The position numbers were made by a program, and so were the translations under genes. A stretch of 64,000 bases of DNA, taken from assembly GCA_035631315.1 (NCBI GenBank), contig DASQIZ010000085.1, forward strand, positions 29,680 to 93,679, written 5' to 3'. The notes beneath the pieces were generated by a model. It had not been told where the DNA came from, searched no databases, and was given only the letters and a program-made list of their open reading frames with translations. Position 1 is the stretch's first letter; the number at the start of each line of letters is the position of its first letter. This DNA is from 40CM-2-70-7 sp035631315. Its GTDB lineage: Bacteria; Gemmatimonadota; Gemmatimonadetes; Gemmatimonadales; GWC2-71-9. Positions 7,396 to 15,876 of this stretch are shown here, in pieces.

Positions 7396-9030
7396 ATGGC
7401 AGCCAAGTTTCTGGAGTTCAACGTCGAGGCGCGGGCCCGCTTGAAGCAGGGCGTGGATAAACTCGCCGACGCCGTGAAGGTGACCCTCGGCCCCAAGGGC
7501 CGGAACGTGGTCATCGAGAAGAAGTTCGGGAATCCGACGGTCACCAAGGACGGGGTGACGGTCGCTAAGGAGATCGAGCTCGAGGACGAGATCGAGAACA
7601 TGGGCGCCCAGATGGTGAAGGAAGTGGCGACCAAGACCTCCGACCTGGCCGGGGACGGCACGACGACCGCGACCGTGCTGGCGCAGGCGATCTACCGCGA
7701 GGGCCTGAAGTCGGTCACCGCGGGCGTCAATCCGATGGCGCTCAAGCGCGGCATCGACAAGGCCGTCGAGACGATCATCGAAGAGCTGAAGAAGATCTCC
7801 GTGCCCACCAAGGGCCGGAAGGAAATCGCCCAGGTCGGCACCATTTCGGCCAATGGCGACAAGGAAATCGGCGACAAGATCGCCGATGCGATGGACAAGG
7901 TGGGCAAGGACGGCGTGATCACGGTCGAGGAGGCGAAGGGCCTCGAGACCACGCTGGAGACGGTGGACGGGATGCAGTTCGATCGCGGCTATCTCTCGCC
8001 GTACTTCGTCACCGATCCCGAGAAGATGGAAGCGGTGCTCGAAGACGCGTACGTCCTGATCCACGACAAGAAGATCTCGTCGATGAAGGATCTGCTCCCG
8101 GCGCTCGAGAAGGTCGCGCAGTCGGGCAAGCCCCTCCTCATCATCGCCGAGGACGTCGAGGGCGAAGCGCTGGCGACGCTGGTGGTCAACAAGCTGCGCG
8201 GCACCCTCAAGGTCGCAGCGGTGAAGGCCCCCGGCTTCGGCGACCGCCGGAAGGAAATGCTGATCGATATCGAGAAGGTCACCGGCGGCAAGGTCGTCGC
8301 GGAAGAGAAGGGCATGAAGCTCGAGAACACCGTCCTCGGTGATCTCGGCCAGGCGAAGCGGGTCGTGGTGGACAAGGACAACACCACCATCGTCGGCGGC
8401 AGGGGCAAGCAGGCCGACATTCAGGGCCGCATCGGCGAGATCCGCGCCGCGATCGACAAGTCGACGTCGGATTACGACAAGGAGAAGCTGCAGGAACGGC
8501 TGGCGAAGCTCGCCGGCGGTGTCGCCGTGATCAACGTGGGCGCGGCCACCGAGACCGAGATGAAGGAGAAAAAGGCCCGGGTGGAAGACGCGCTGCACGC
8601 CACCCGCGCCGCGGTCGAGGAAGGCATCGTCCCCGGCGGTGGCTCGGCGCTCCTGTACTGCCAGAAGGCGCTCGGCACCCTCCGGGCCGGCGGCGACGAC
8701 GAGAAGATCGGCGTCGACATCATCCGCCGCGCCATCGAGGAGCCCATCCGCATGATCGCCCAGAACGCGGGCGCAGAAGCGTCGATCGTGGTGGGCAAGG
8801 TGAAGGAGTCGAAGGACAAGAACTTCGGCTACAACGCCTCGTCGGATGAGTACGAAGACCTGGTCGCGGCCGGCGTCATCGACCCGACGAAGGTCACCCG
8901 GACCGCGTTGCAGAACGCCGCGTCCATCGCGGGCCTGCTCCTCACGACCGAGTGCGTCGTGGCGGAGAAGAAGGAGAAGGAAAAGGCTCCTCCGATGCCC
9001 GGCGGTGGCGGCATGGGCGGGATGTACTAA
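7396..9030 (+). CDS. groEL: Chaperonin GroEL
   Basis: A 544-residue 60-kDa chaperonin subunit that folds client proteins in an ATP-driven double ring. The ATP-site motif GDGTTTATVLA is near residue 86, with TLGPKGRNVV near residue 30, and the tail ends with the flexible GGGGMGGMY repeat. The start at ATG 7396 gives the classical MAAK N-terminus; longer forms overlap groES. A strong intrinsic terminator follows about 40 bases after the stop. Confidence 0.98.
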   Translation: MAAKFLEFNVEARARLKQGVDKLADAVKVTLGPKGRNVVIEKKFGNPTVTKDGVTVAKEIELEDEIENMGAQMVKEVATKTSDLAGDGTTTATVLAQAIYREGLKSVTAGVNPMALKRGIDKAVETIIEELKKISVPTKGRKEIAQVGTISANGDKEIGDKIADAMDKVGKDGVITVEEAKGLETTLETVDGMQFDRGYLSPYFVTDPEKMEAVLEDAYVLIHDKKISSMKDLLPALEKVAQSGKPLLIIAEDVEGEALATLVVNKLRGTLKVAAVKAPGFGDRRKEMLIDIEKVTGGKVVAEEKGMKLENTVLGDLGQAKRVVVDKDNTTIVGGRGKQADIQGRIGEIRAAIDKSTSDYDKEKLQERLAKLAGGVAVINVGAATETEMKEKKARVEDALHATRAAVEEGIVPGGGSALLYCQKALGTLRAGGDDEKIGVDIIRRAIEEPIRMIAQNAGAEASIVVGKVKESKDKNFGYNASSDEYEDLVAAGVIDPTKVTRTALQNAASIAGLLLTTECVVAEKKEKEKAPPMPGGGGMGGMY

Positions 9031-9137
9031 AGACTAGACGCATAGACGTACAGATGGGCTGGAGGGCTCAGGGGGGAACGGGATAAACCGTTCCCCCTTT
9101 CCCGTTTGCCTTCTGTGCGTCTGCGCGTCTAGTCTTA
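9031..9137 (+). repeat. Inverted GTCTAGTCT-type repeat flanking the terminator
   Basis: The 11-mer AGACTAGACGC (9031-9041) is exactly inverted at 9125-9135 (GCGTCTAGTCT). The right copy is part of TCTGTGCGTCTGCGCGTCTAGTCTTA, made of GCGTCT-like units. Closely related sequence recurs at 62314-62350 before tRNA-Pro, so this is a small dispersed repeat family. Confidence 0.7.
9072..9100 (+). terminator. Intrinsic terminator of groESL
   Basis: A perfect 10-bp stem, GGGGGAACGG (9072-9081) with CCGTTCCCCC (9088-9097), closes a six-base loop GATAAA and is followed by TTT. The placement just after groEL supports termination of the chaperonin operon. Confidence 0.9.
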
Positions 9138-9147
9138 TGTTGTATCT

Positions 9148-11220
9148 GTGACTGGCCAGCCACCGTCGTCCTCACAGCCATCGACTCTCTCTCGGGAATT
9201 AGGGGAATTCCTGATAGAGTTCTCCATCGCCCTCCACAAGCACTCGATGTACCCGCAGGGGCATCCGTCCTTGCAGCCCGCCGCTGCGGGGGTCCTGCGT
9301 CGTCTGGTCCAGCTCCTGCGCGAGCGGGGGACCCTCTCTCTCGGCGTTGCGCGGCACCAGCTGATCATCGAAGGGGTGGCCACGGACTCGAAGCATCCGG
9401 TCCTGTCCGAGCTGGCGGGCCGATTGCACCGGCACCATCTGGGTGCGGTGTCCTTCGCCCGGGGGCTCGAGGGAGGAGAGCTGGAGGAGGCTCTGCGCCT
9501 GCTGTCGACGGAGCCGGGGCGGGGGGTCGAAGCCATCGGGCTGCAGCCCCGCGACCTGATCCCGCATTGGGACCACCTCAAGCTGCACGCGATGACGTAC
9601 GACAAGCTCGAGCTTCTGGACGAAGACGGGAATCCGGTTGGATCCAAGGCCGAGCGGGCGAAGAGCGCGCAGCTCTGGATCGGGCTGGCCCGGGCGGCGC
9701 TGGCCGGGGGCGTCTCCGACGACGATGCCGCCTCCGAGCTCAAGGCGGCCGTAGTGGCCGAGGCCATCAACGCGCACGAGCGGGGCGCGGCGTACGACCA
9801 GGTGATCGTCGGGTACCTGCTGCAGATCGCCGAAGAGCTGAAGACCGCCGGCGGCCGGGAGGCGATGGAGCTCCGGAAGCGGACGTCGCGCATGATCGCC
9901 GAGCTCCGGCCCGAGACGCTGAGGCGGCTGGTGGACATGGGCGGGGACCTGAGCCAGCGGCACAAGTTCGTGCTCGATGTCACACATGGGATGGCCGTCG
10001 ATGCGGTGATCGAGATCGTCCGGGCTGCCGCCTCCTCGTCCAATCAGACCATTTCGCACTCATTGGTCCGGATGCTCTCCAAGCTCGCCTCCCACGCGGA
10101 GCGGGGGTCCGCCGCGGCACGCCCCCTGGCTGATGCCGCGCTGCGTGAGCAGGTGGAAGCTCTGCTCTCGGATTGGCAGCTCGAAGACCCGAACCCAGGT
10201 GCGTACGGCAAGGCGTTGCACGAGATGTCGAGGGCGGCGCCGATCTTCGCGACTGCGTCCGAGGCCATCTTCGCTCCCGAGGATGAGCGGGTGGTGGAGA
10301 TGGCGCTCGAGATCGACGTCACCGGCCCGACCGTGTGGGCCGCGGTCGACCGCATGGTATCGGGGGACCAGTTCTCACGTCTGCTGGAGCTGCTCGAAGG
10401 CGCCCCAGCGGGCGGCACCGCCAAGACGATCCGGGTCCGGATCTTCAACATCGATGCCGTCGCACGGTTGTTGACCGGGCCGCAGCCGGACTTCGCGCTG
10501 ATCGACCGTCTGGTGCAGGTGGTCGGTACGGCGGCGGCGGCGCCGCTCCTCGACGCCCTGGCGACCGCGGACGTGCGCGCGGTGCGCCGCGCGCTGCTGG
10601 ACCGACTGAGCAAGATGGGTGAGCGCATCTTGCCAGAGCTGCTGCCGCGCCTCAACGATCAGCGGTGGTATGTCGTTCGGAACCTGCTGGGCCTTCTTGA
10701 CGACCTGCCCGCCCTGCCGGCCGGTTTCTCGCCGGCCACGTTTCGCACGCACTCGGACCCTCGGGTACGCCGCCAGGCGCTGAAGCTCGAGCTGAAGCAC
10801 CCGGCGGAACGGGAGCAGGCCCTGCGGGCGGCGCTGACCGACCCGGATCCGCAGACGCTGCATCTGGCGCTGATGGCGACCCAAATCATCGACCCCCCGG
10901 CATCGACGGTACCGCTCCTGCTGCAACTCGCGCGAAATGAGTCGTTGCCGTCCGAGGACCGCGTCCTCGCGATCCGGGCGCTCGGACGCTCGGGCGCGCC
11001 CGAGGCGCTCCTCGTCCTGGTCGACCTCACCGACGGCGGCCGCACGCTCCTGGGAAGAGCCAAGCTCCCGGCCAAGTCGCCCGAGCTTATCGCTGCACTG
11101 CAGGCGCTCGCCGCCGGGTGGGGAACCGACGATCGCGCGACCGCGGTGCTCGCGCGCGCCGCGCAGTCGGCCGACGCGGATGTCCGCGCCGCCACCGATC
11201 CCGGACCGGACGTTGCATGA
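9148..11220 (+). CDS. HEAT-repeat protein with YPQGHP-type N-terminal domain
   Basis: A 690-residue protein without signal peptide. The first 120 residues form a domain with the motif ALHKHSMYPQGHP (Tyr35, His39) that is also found at the N-terminus of the next protein. The remainder is helical, with clear HEAT-type repeats from about residue 440 (for example LLDALATADVRAVRRALLDRLSKMG, FRTHSDPRVRRQALKLELKHP, VLAIRALGRSGAPEALLVLVDL). HEAT arrays usually bind other proteins. The GTG start lies 17 bases after the dispersed repeat, with no clear ribosome site. The stop overlaps the start of the HD-domain gene. Probable partner or regulator of that protein; the exact function is unknown. Confidence 0.8.
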   Translation: MTGQPPSSSQPSTLSRELGEFLIEFSIALHKHSMYPQGHPSLQPAAAGVLRRLVQLLRERGTLSLGVARHQLIIEGVATDSKHPVLSELAGRLHRHHLGAVSFARGLEGGELEEALRLLSTEPGRGVEAIGLQPRDLIPHWDHLKLHAMTYDKLELLDEDGNPVGSKAERAKSAQLWIGLARAALAGGVSDDDAASELKAAVVAEAINAHERGAAYDQVIVGYLLQIAEELKTAGGREAMELRKRTSRMIAELRPETLRRLVDMGGDLSQRHKFVLDVTHGMAVDAVIEIVRAAASSSNQTISHSLVRMLSKLASHAERGSAAARPLADAALREQVEALLSDWQLEDPNPGAYGKALHEMSRAAPIFATASEAIFAPEDERVVEMALEIDVTGPTVWAAVDRMVSGDQFSRLLELLEGAPAGGTAKTIRVRIFNIDAVARLLTGPQPDFALIDRLVQVVGTAAAAPLLDALATADVRAVRRALLDRLSKMGERILPELLPRLNDQRWYVVRNLLGLLDDLPALPAGFSPATFRTHSDPRVRRQALKLELKHPAEREQALRAALTDPDPQTLHLALMATQIIDPPASTVPLLLQLARNESLPSEDRVLAIRALGRSGAPEALLVLVDLTDGGRTLLGRAKLPAKSPELIAALQALAAGWGTDDRATAVLARAAQSADADVRAATDPGPDVA

Positions 11221-12425
11221 GCGGCGATCCGATCAAGTTCCTCGGCTCCCTGGCGCAGGCGCTGGCCGGTATGTCGCTCTATGCGGAAGGCCATCCCGCG
11301 CGTGACCGCGGCATCGACGCGGCGTTCGAGCAGCTCAATGGGCTGCAGCAGGACACCGCGACGCCGCTCTTCACGTTCCTCGGCGATGAGGTGGTGTACG
11401 GTAAGACGCCGATCCGGGAGCTCAAGGCCTGGGACTGGTCGATGCGCCTGGCGCAGGCGGGCATTCAGCGGCTCGAGTTCCAGCCGGGTGTGACGCGCGA
11501 GGAATTCGAAGACTTTCTGGACGAGGTGCTGGCACGGCTCACGCTGGCCACCATCGACACCTCCGAAGCGCGCCAGATGGGCAAGCGGTCCAGCATCAAG
11601 TTCGGGAGCGTGGGCATCCGGGGGGAGCAGCCGAAACCCATGGCCGACCTGATTCCCGAGGCCACCATCCGGTTCTCCCTCGGCGAGGAGGCGGAAGCGA
11701 TCCGGTGGATGCATGAAGAAGTGAAAGCGAATGGCGGGCTGCCGCTCGCCGAAGCGGAAGCGGTCGTGCGTTCGCTCTCGGTGGCGATGCATGGCGACCA
11801 GCAGATTGTGCTGCCGCTCCTGCACCTCAAGGAGTTCGATCAGTACACCACGACGCACTCCATGAACGTGTCCGTACTCGCGATGGCGCTGGCCGAGTTC
11901 ATGGGGCTGGGGGCGAGCGACGTGCGGGCGTTCGGCGTGGCGGGGCTCTTGCATGACCTTGGCAAGACGCGGATTCCGCTCGAAATCCTCACCAAACCCG
12001 GCAAGCTAACGCCCGACGAGCGGGAGGTGATGAACGCGCACCCCGCGCAGGGGGCCCGGATCATTCTCGAGGCGGAGGAGAAGCTCGATCTCGCGGCCGT
12101 GGTCGCCTACGAGCACCACATCATGCTGAACGGTGGCGGGTACCCTCGGCCGCACTACGGACGGGCCTGCCACCGCGCCTCGAACCTGGTGCACGTGTGT
12201 GATGTCTACGATGCCCTGCGGACCAACCGCCCCTACCGGGACGCGTGGGAGGCGGAGAAGATTCTGCCGTACCTCGAGGGACGGGCCGGCATGGAGTTCG
12301 ATCCCGAGGTGGTCAGGGCCTTCATCGCCATGATGCGGAAATGGGAGCCTCGCGTGATCGAAGACGAGCAGGCACCGGTGGTGCCCACCGGGGTATCCAC
12401 CAACGGCGGACAACAAACCCCATGA
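11217..12425 (+). CDS. HD-GYP-like phosphohydrolase
   Basis: A 402-residue cytoplasmic protein starting at ATG 11217 (ATGA overlap). Residues 1-115 carry the same domain as the upstream HEAT protein (SLYAEGHP, Tyr22, His26). The catalytic part (about 205-375) has HSMNV, the metal pair GLLHDLGK, and HHIMLNGGGYPRPHYGR, which matches the HD-GYP signature closely. HD-GYP enzymes degrade cyclic di-GMP, so a role in second-messenger control is likely. The C-terminal tail is proline/threonine-rich. Substrate specificity is inferred from the motif only. Confidence 0.88.
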   Translation: MSGDPIKFLGSLAQALAGMSLYAEGHPARDRGIDAAFEQLNGLQQDTATPLFTFLGDEVVYGKTPIRELKAWDWSMRLAQAGIQRLEFQPGVTREEFEDFLDEVLARLTLATIDTSEARQMGKRSSIKFGSVGIRGEQPKPMADLIPEATIRFSLGEEAEAIRWMHEEVKANGGLPLAEAEAVVRSLSVAMHGDQQIVLPLLHLKEFDQYTTTHSMNVSVLAMALAEFMGLGASDVRAFGVAGLLHDLGKTRIPLEILTKPGKLTPDEREVMNAHPAQGARIILEAEEKLDLAAVVAYEHHIMLNGGGYPRPHYGRACHRASNLVHVCDVYDALRTNRPYRDAWEAEKILPYLEGRAGMEFDPEVVRAFIAMMRKWEPRVIEDEQAPVVPTGVSTNGGQQTP

Positions 12426-12811
12426 ACAGAATCGCTTTCGGCTTCGTTGCCGCGGTCGTGCTTCCCGTCATGGCCGGGGCCCAGGTGACCGCCAAGCGCG
12501 TACACCTGGAAGGGCAGTGGGAGGCGAAGGCCTCCGACGGCCTGCATTACGTCATGGTCCGCTCGGACTCATCGGCGCAGTTCGGCGAGCAGGTCGCGCG
12601 GTGGCGCCTGGTGGGGGACAGCATCTGGTTCACGCTCGGGGACGGTGCCTGGCAGGTCTACGGTCTGCAAGTCGCGGGCGACAGGCTCACGCTGTCGGGC
12701 GGGGATCTGGACAAACCGGTCAGTTTGCGGAAAGTGGGACCGCCGACTCCGCGTCCCACCGGGCTCGTCGTGCCCGACGCGCCCCCCGACACCGCGCGCG
12801 CCTGGGACTAG
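12422..12811 (+). CDS. Small secreted protein
   Basis: A 129-residue protein starting at ATG 12422 inside the end of the HD gene. The signal peptide MNRIAFGFVAAVVLPVMAGAQ ends with an AxA-type cleavage site. The mature part is beta-rich (LEGQWEAKASDGLHYVMVRSD, WRLVGDSIWFTLGDGAWQVYGL), resembling lipocalin-like or copper-resistance-type small barrels, but no family is recognised. It ends in a proline-rich tail and is convergent with the kinase gene, 6 bases away. Confidence 0.7.
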   Translation: MNRIAFGFVAAVVLPVMAGAQVTAKRVHLEGQWEAKASDGLHYVMVRSDSSAQFGEQVARWRLVGDSIWFTLGDGAWQVYGLQVAGDRLTLSGGDLDKPVSLRKVGPPTPRPTGLVVPDAPPDTARAWD

Positions 12812-12817
12812 GGCCGG

Positions 12818-14704
12818 CTAGCGGCTGAGAATGCCGCTGATGCGCCAGCCCGCGGAACTATGACGGAAGGACGTCACGAGCGTCTGCTGCGATTCCTGCG
12901 GCGTCGGTGATCCGGAGTGGATGGCCAGGAAATGCGCGTGCACCACGCCGCGCGCCCCCGTCTCCGTGATGGTCAGTGAGTCGGTCGAAAAGGTCACGTC
13001 GACACTCGACACACCGTTGAAGAACTGATCCCAGCTCTTCACTTCGTTCTTCGTGATGGACGGGTAGAGCACCCGCATGTTGGACACCTTCCGGCTCTGA
13101 ATCGCGCGCGAAAAGTCGTCCAGCAGCTGATAGATCGCCGCGTGGGGGTCCTTCGGCTGCGGTGTCACCGTCCGCACCCGCGCGCCCCCCGCGATCGCGG
13201 CCTGCTCCGCTGCGCCGGACGCGATCCCCGACATCACATAGTCGCGCGCGGCGAACAGCGAGTCCGCGCGGGCCAGGGCGGCGCTCGCGCGGGTGGTGCT
13301 CGCGGTCCCGGTCTTCATCGATCGCGCGAGCGTGGTCGAGCGGTCGAGCCGTCGGCGCGCGTCGAGGCGGATGCTGTCGGTCTCGGCGATCGCGCGCTGA
13401 TAGAGCGCGCCGACGCTGCCGTATCCGGTACTGGCGCGGACCAGGTCGCCGGCGCGCGCCGACTGGTCGGCACCCAGCAGGATGCCGTCGGCGTTGACCA
13501 TGGACTGCACGTTATTGATCCGCGCCCCTGCCGCGAGCGCCCGCAGGCGCTGCGCGTACGCGGTGTCCCGCAACGCCGCCACGCGGGGCGCCAGTCCGGG
13601 AAGTGGATGTGGCGACAGGGTGGGGACGGTCGAAGAGGGCGCCGCTGTCACCGGGGGCGGCGTGGGCGTGGACAGGGCGAGATACGCGATGAACAGCGCC
13701 GCGGCGAGGAGCAGGAGCAGGACGGTCGCCCGCGACTTGAGTGACGCGGGCGCGATCAGGTTCAGCGAGATGCGCGTCAGCGGATTCTTGAACCGGATCT
13801 GCTCGGTGGTGATCGCCGTGGGATCCGAGAGCGCGTGCCGCATGCCGAGCAGGGAGCTCCGGAACTCGTCCGCGGTGCTGTAGCGCTCCCCGGGAGTTTT
13901 CGCCATCGCCTTCAAGACCACCCGTTCGAGCGACGCCGGCATCGATGGGGCGACGGTGCGCAGCGGCTTCGGCGTGGTCGACAACACTTGATAGAACACC
14001 CCGTGCACGGTCTCGGCCTCGAAGGGCCGCTCGTAGGTGAGCAGCTCGTAGAGCAGGCACCCGACGGCGAAGACGTCGGTGGCCGGCGTAATCTCTCCGT
14101 TGGTGATCTGCTCGGGTGCCATGTAGGAGGGCGTGCCGACGATCACGCCGCCCGAACCGGTGCGGTCGGCATTCTGGAGTCGCGCGATGCCGAAATCCAT
14201 GATCTTCACGCGCCCATCCGCGGCGATGCGGACATTGGACGGCTTCACGTCCCGGTGGATGACGCCCCGCGCGTGGGCGTAGCCGAGCCCCTGCAACAGC
14301 TCGATCACGACATCGAGCTTGTGCTCGAGTGGCAGCGGGGCGCGGACGGCGATCAGATCACTCAGGTCTCGGCCCTCCACCAGCTCCATCGCGATGAAGA
14401 GCTGGCCATCGGATTCACCGAGATCGTAGACGGTGACGATGTTGGGGTGCTGGAGGGCTGCCGCGGCTCGCGCCTCGCGGTGAAAGCGTTCACGGAGCTC
14501 CTGCGTGCGGCCGAACGACGGATTCAGCAGTTTGAGCGCGACGAAGCGGCGGAGGACGGAGTCGTACGCCTTCCAGACCACGCCCATGGCGCCTTCGCCG
14601 ATGCGTTCGTGGAGCTCGAACTTGTGGAGGCGTCGGAAGGCCGCGTCGGGCTTGGCGCCCGATTTGGGCGTTGGGGGATTCGGGGTGGTTTCGGCGTCGG
14701 TCAC
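12818..14704 (-). CDS. Transmembrane Ser/Thr protein kinase with NTF2-like C-terminus
   Basis: A 628-residue eukaryotic-type kinase. The kinase domain (about 28-290) has the glycine loop GEGAMGVV, Lys58 in VALKLL, HRDVKPSN (Asp152), DFG (Asp170) and MAPEQ, so all catalytic residues are present. One membrane helix (about 326-344) is followed by a proline-rich stretch, a helical region and a C-terminal domain of about 115 residues (AIYQLLDDFSRAIQSRKV to the end) with the pattern of the NTF2/SnoaL-like fold. The kinase is cytoplasmic and the C-terminus outside, as expected for a sensor kinase. It is the last gene of the minus-strand operon and overlaps the GlmU-like gene by 4 bases. Confidence 0.92.
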   Translation of the reverse strand: MTDAETTPNPPTPKSGAKPDAAFRRLHKFELHERIGEGAMGVVWKAYDSVLRRFVALKLLNPSFGRTQELRERFHREARAAAALQHPNIVTVYDLGESDGQLFIAMELVEGRDLSDLIAVRAPLPLEHKLDVVIELLQGLGYAHARGVIHRDVKPSNVRIAADGRVKIMDFGIARLQNADRTGSGGVIVGTPSYMAPEQITNGEITPATDVFAVGCLLYELLTYERPFEAETVHGVFYQVLSTTPKPLRTVAPSMPASLERVVLKAMAKTPGERYSTADEFRSSLLGMRHALSDPTAITTEQIRFKNPLTRISLNLIAPASLKSRATVLLLLLAAALFIAYLALSTPTPPPVTAAPSSTVPTLSPHPLPGLAPRVAALRDTAYAQRLRALAAGARINNVQSMVNADGILLGADQSARAGDLVRASTGYGSVGALYQRAIAETDSIRLDARRRLDRSTTLARSMKTGTASTTRASAALARADSLFAARDYVMSGIASGAAEQAAIAGGARVRTVTPQPKDPHAAIYQLLDDFSRAIQSRKVSNMRVLYPSITKNEVKSWDQFFNGVSSVDVTFSTDSLTITETGARGVVHAHFLAIHSGSPTPQESQQTLVTSFRHSSAGWRISGILSR

Positions 14705-15876
14705 CGCGTGGCCCAGTCGTAGACGCGCCCGAGGAACGCGCGCGTTCCTTCATCCACGACCACGTCCCGGCGGGGCAGAACCCGTTCCGCGATCCGGAGG
14801 AATCCGTCGCGCGTGGTGCGGGCGTCTCCATCGCCTCCCCACGCGAACGCCGGGACGTACTTCGGCGGTCGCACCGCATCGAAGACGCTGGCGCCGGTGC
14901 CGATCACCGTGCCCGTCGACAGCAGCGTTCCGATGGCGGTCTTCGCGTGGTCGCCGATCAGCGATCCGACATTCATCTGACCTGTTTCGATGGCGTGTCC
15001 GGCCACCTCGAGCCGTACCGGCCCGTAGGTGTTCTTCAGGTTTGACGTGATGGTCCCGGCGCCGAGGTTCGCCCACCGGCCGACGACGGAGTGGCCAAGG
15101 AAGCCGTCGTGCGATTTGTTGGCGTACCCCAGAAAAATTGAAGTGGAGATCTCTCCGCGCACGGTAGAGCGGGGCCCGATCGCGGAGGCGCGCACGGGGC
15201 CTCCAAGGATGCGGGCGTTGGCGCCGACCCAGAGGGGCCCCTCGAGGCGCGACCCCGCACGGACTTCCACTCCGCTCTCGAGCACGACGGACCCGGTCCG
15301 CGTGTCGAACACCACGCCGGGCTCGATCAGGCCTTCCGTGACCGCGACCTGGTTCGGATCGCCGATCACGGTGGCGCCGGCGGGAATGCCATCCGTGCCG
15401 GGCAGCAGGGAGCGCAGGTCTTCACGGAGCAGGGCTTCGAGCACCGGCAGCAGGCCATGGACTCCGTGGAGCACCACGCCTGGGACCTCGACGGCCCGTG
15501 CCTCCCGTGTCGGCCCATCCCAGCGCGCGCCGGCGGGTACGCCCCAGCCTACGGTCACTCCTCCGCAGACCAGACGCGATGGCTCATCCGGCAACGCGGG
15601 CGCGAGCCCGCGAGGGGCGAACGTGGAGGAGCCGATGACCGCGGGACCCGTTACAGCTTCTCGCGCGCGCACCGGTGCGGAGCCTGGTTCGGCGAAGCCC
15701 GCGAGGTGGGGCAGGGCGAACACGGCCGCGGTCTCCGCACCGATGAACGATTCCCACCGCTCGCGGATCAAGTGCGCTCCTGCCCGCAGCTCCGCGATGG
15801 GACGTGATCCCATGAATGGAGCCCACGCGGGTGACGGCTCGGGGTCGAGCAGGAAGAGCGCGGGGGCGGTGCTCAC
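14701..15876 (-). CDS. Alternative GlmU-family sugar nucleotidyltransferase/acetyltransferase
   Basis: A 391-residue protein starting at GTG 15876. The N-terminus (ALFLLDPEPSPAWAPF, SRPIAELRAGAHLIRERWE) matches the shortened nucleotidyltransferase domain of the alternative bacterial GlmU family known from Bacteroidetes. The C-terminal half is a left-handed beta-helix (GVVFDTRTGSVVLESGVEV, GPLWVGANARILGG, TSNLKNTYG, GSLIGDHAKTAIGTLL). Such proteins are proposed to make UDP-GlcNAc from glucosamine-1-phosphate. It overlaps the mannose-1-P guanylyltransferase gene by 4 bases, so both act in nucleotide-sugar supply. Exact substrate not provable here. Confidence 0.8.
   Translation of the reverse strand: MSTAPALFLLDPEPSPAWAPFMGSRPIAELRAGAHLIRERWESFIGAETAAVFALPHLAGFAEPGSAPVRAREAVTGPAVIGSSTFAPRGLAPALPDEPSRLVCGGVTVGWGVPAGARWDGPTREARAVEVPGVVLHGVHGLLPVLEALLREDLRSLLPGTDGIPAGATVIGDPNQVAVTEGLIEPGVVFDTRTGSVVLESGVEVRAGSRLEGPLWVGANARILGGPVRASAIGPRSTVRGEISTSIFLGYANKSHDGFLGHSVVGRWANLGAGTITSNLKNTYGPVRLEVAGHAIETGQMNVGSLIGDHAKTAIGTLLSTGTVIGTGASVFDAVRPPKYVPAFAWGGDGDARTTRDGFLRIAERVLPRRDVVVDEGTRAFLGRVYDWATR

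Noticed and set aside
7360..8598. A 412-codon open frame antisense to groEL
   Set aside because: Shadow of the conserved groEL frame; no recognisable protein and no signals for expression.
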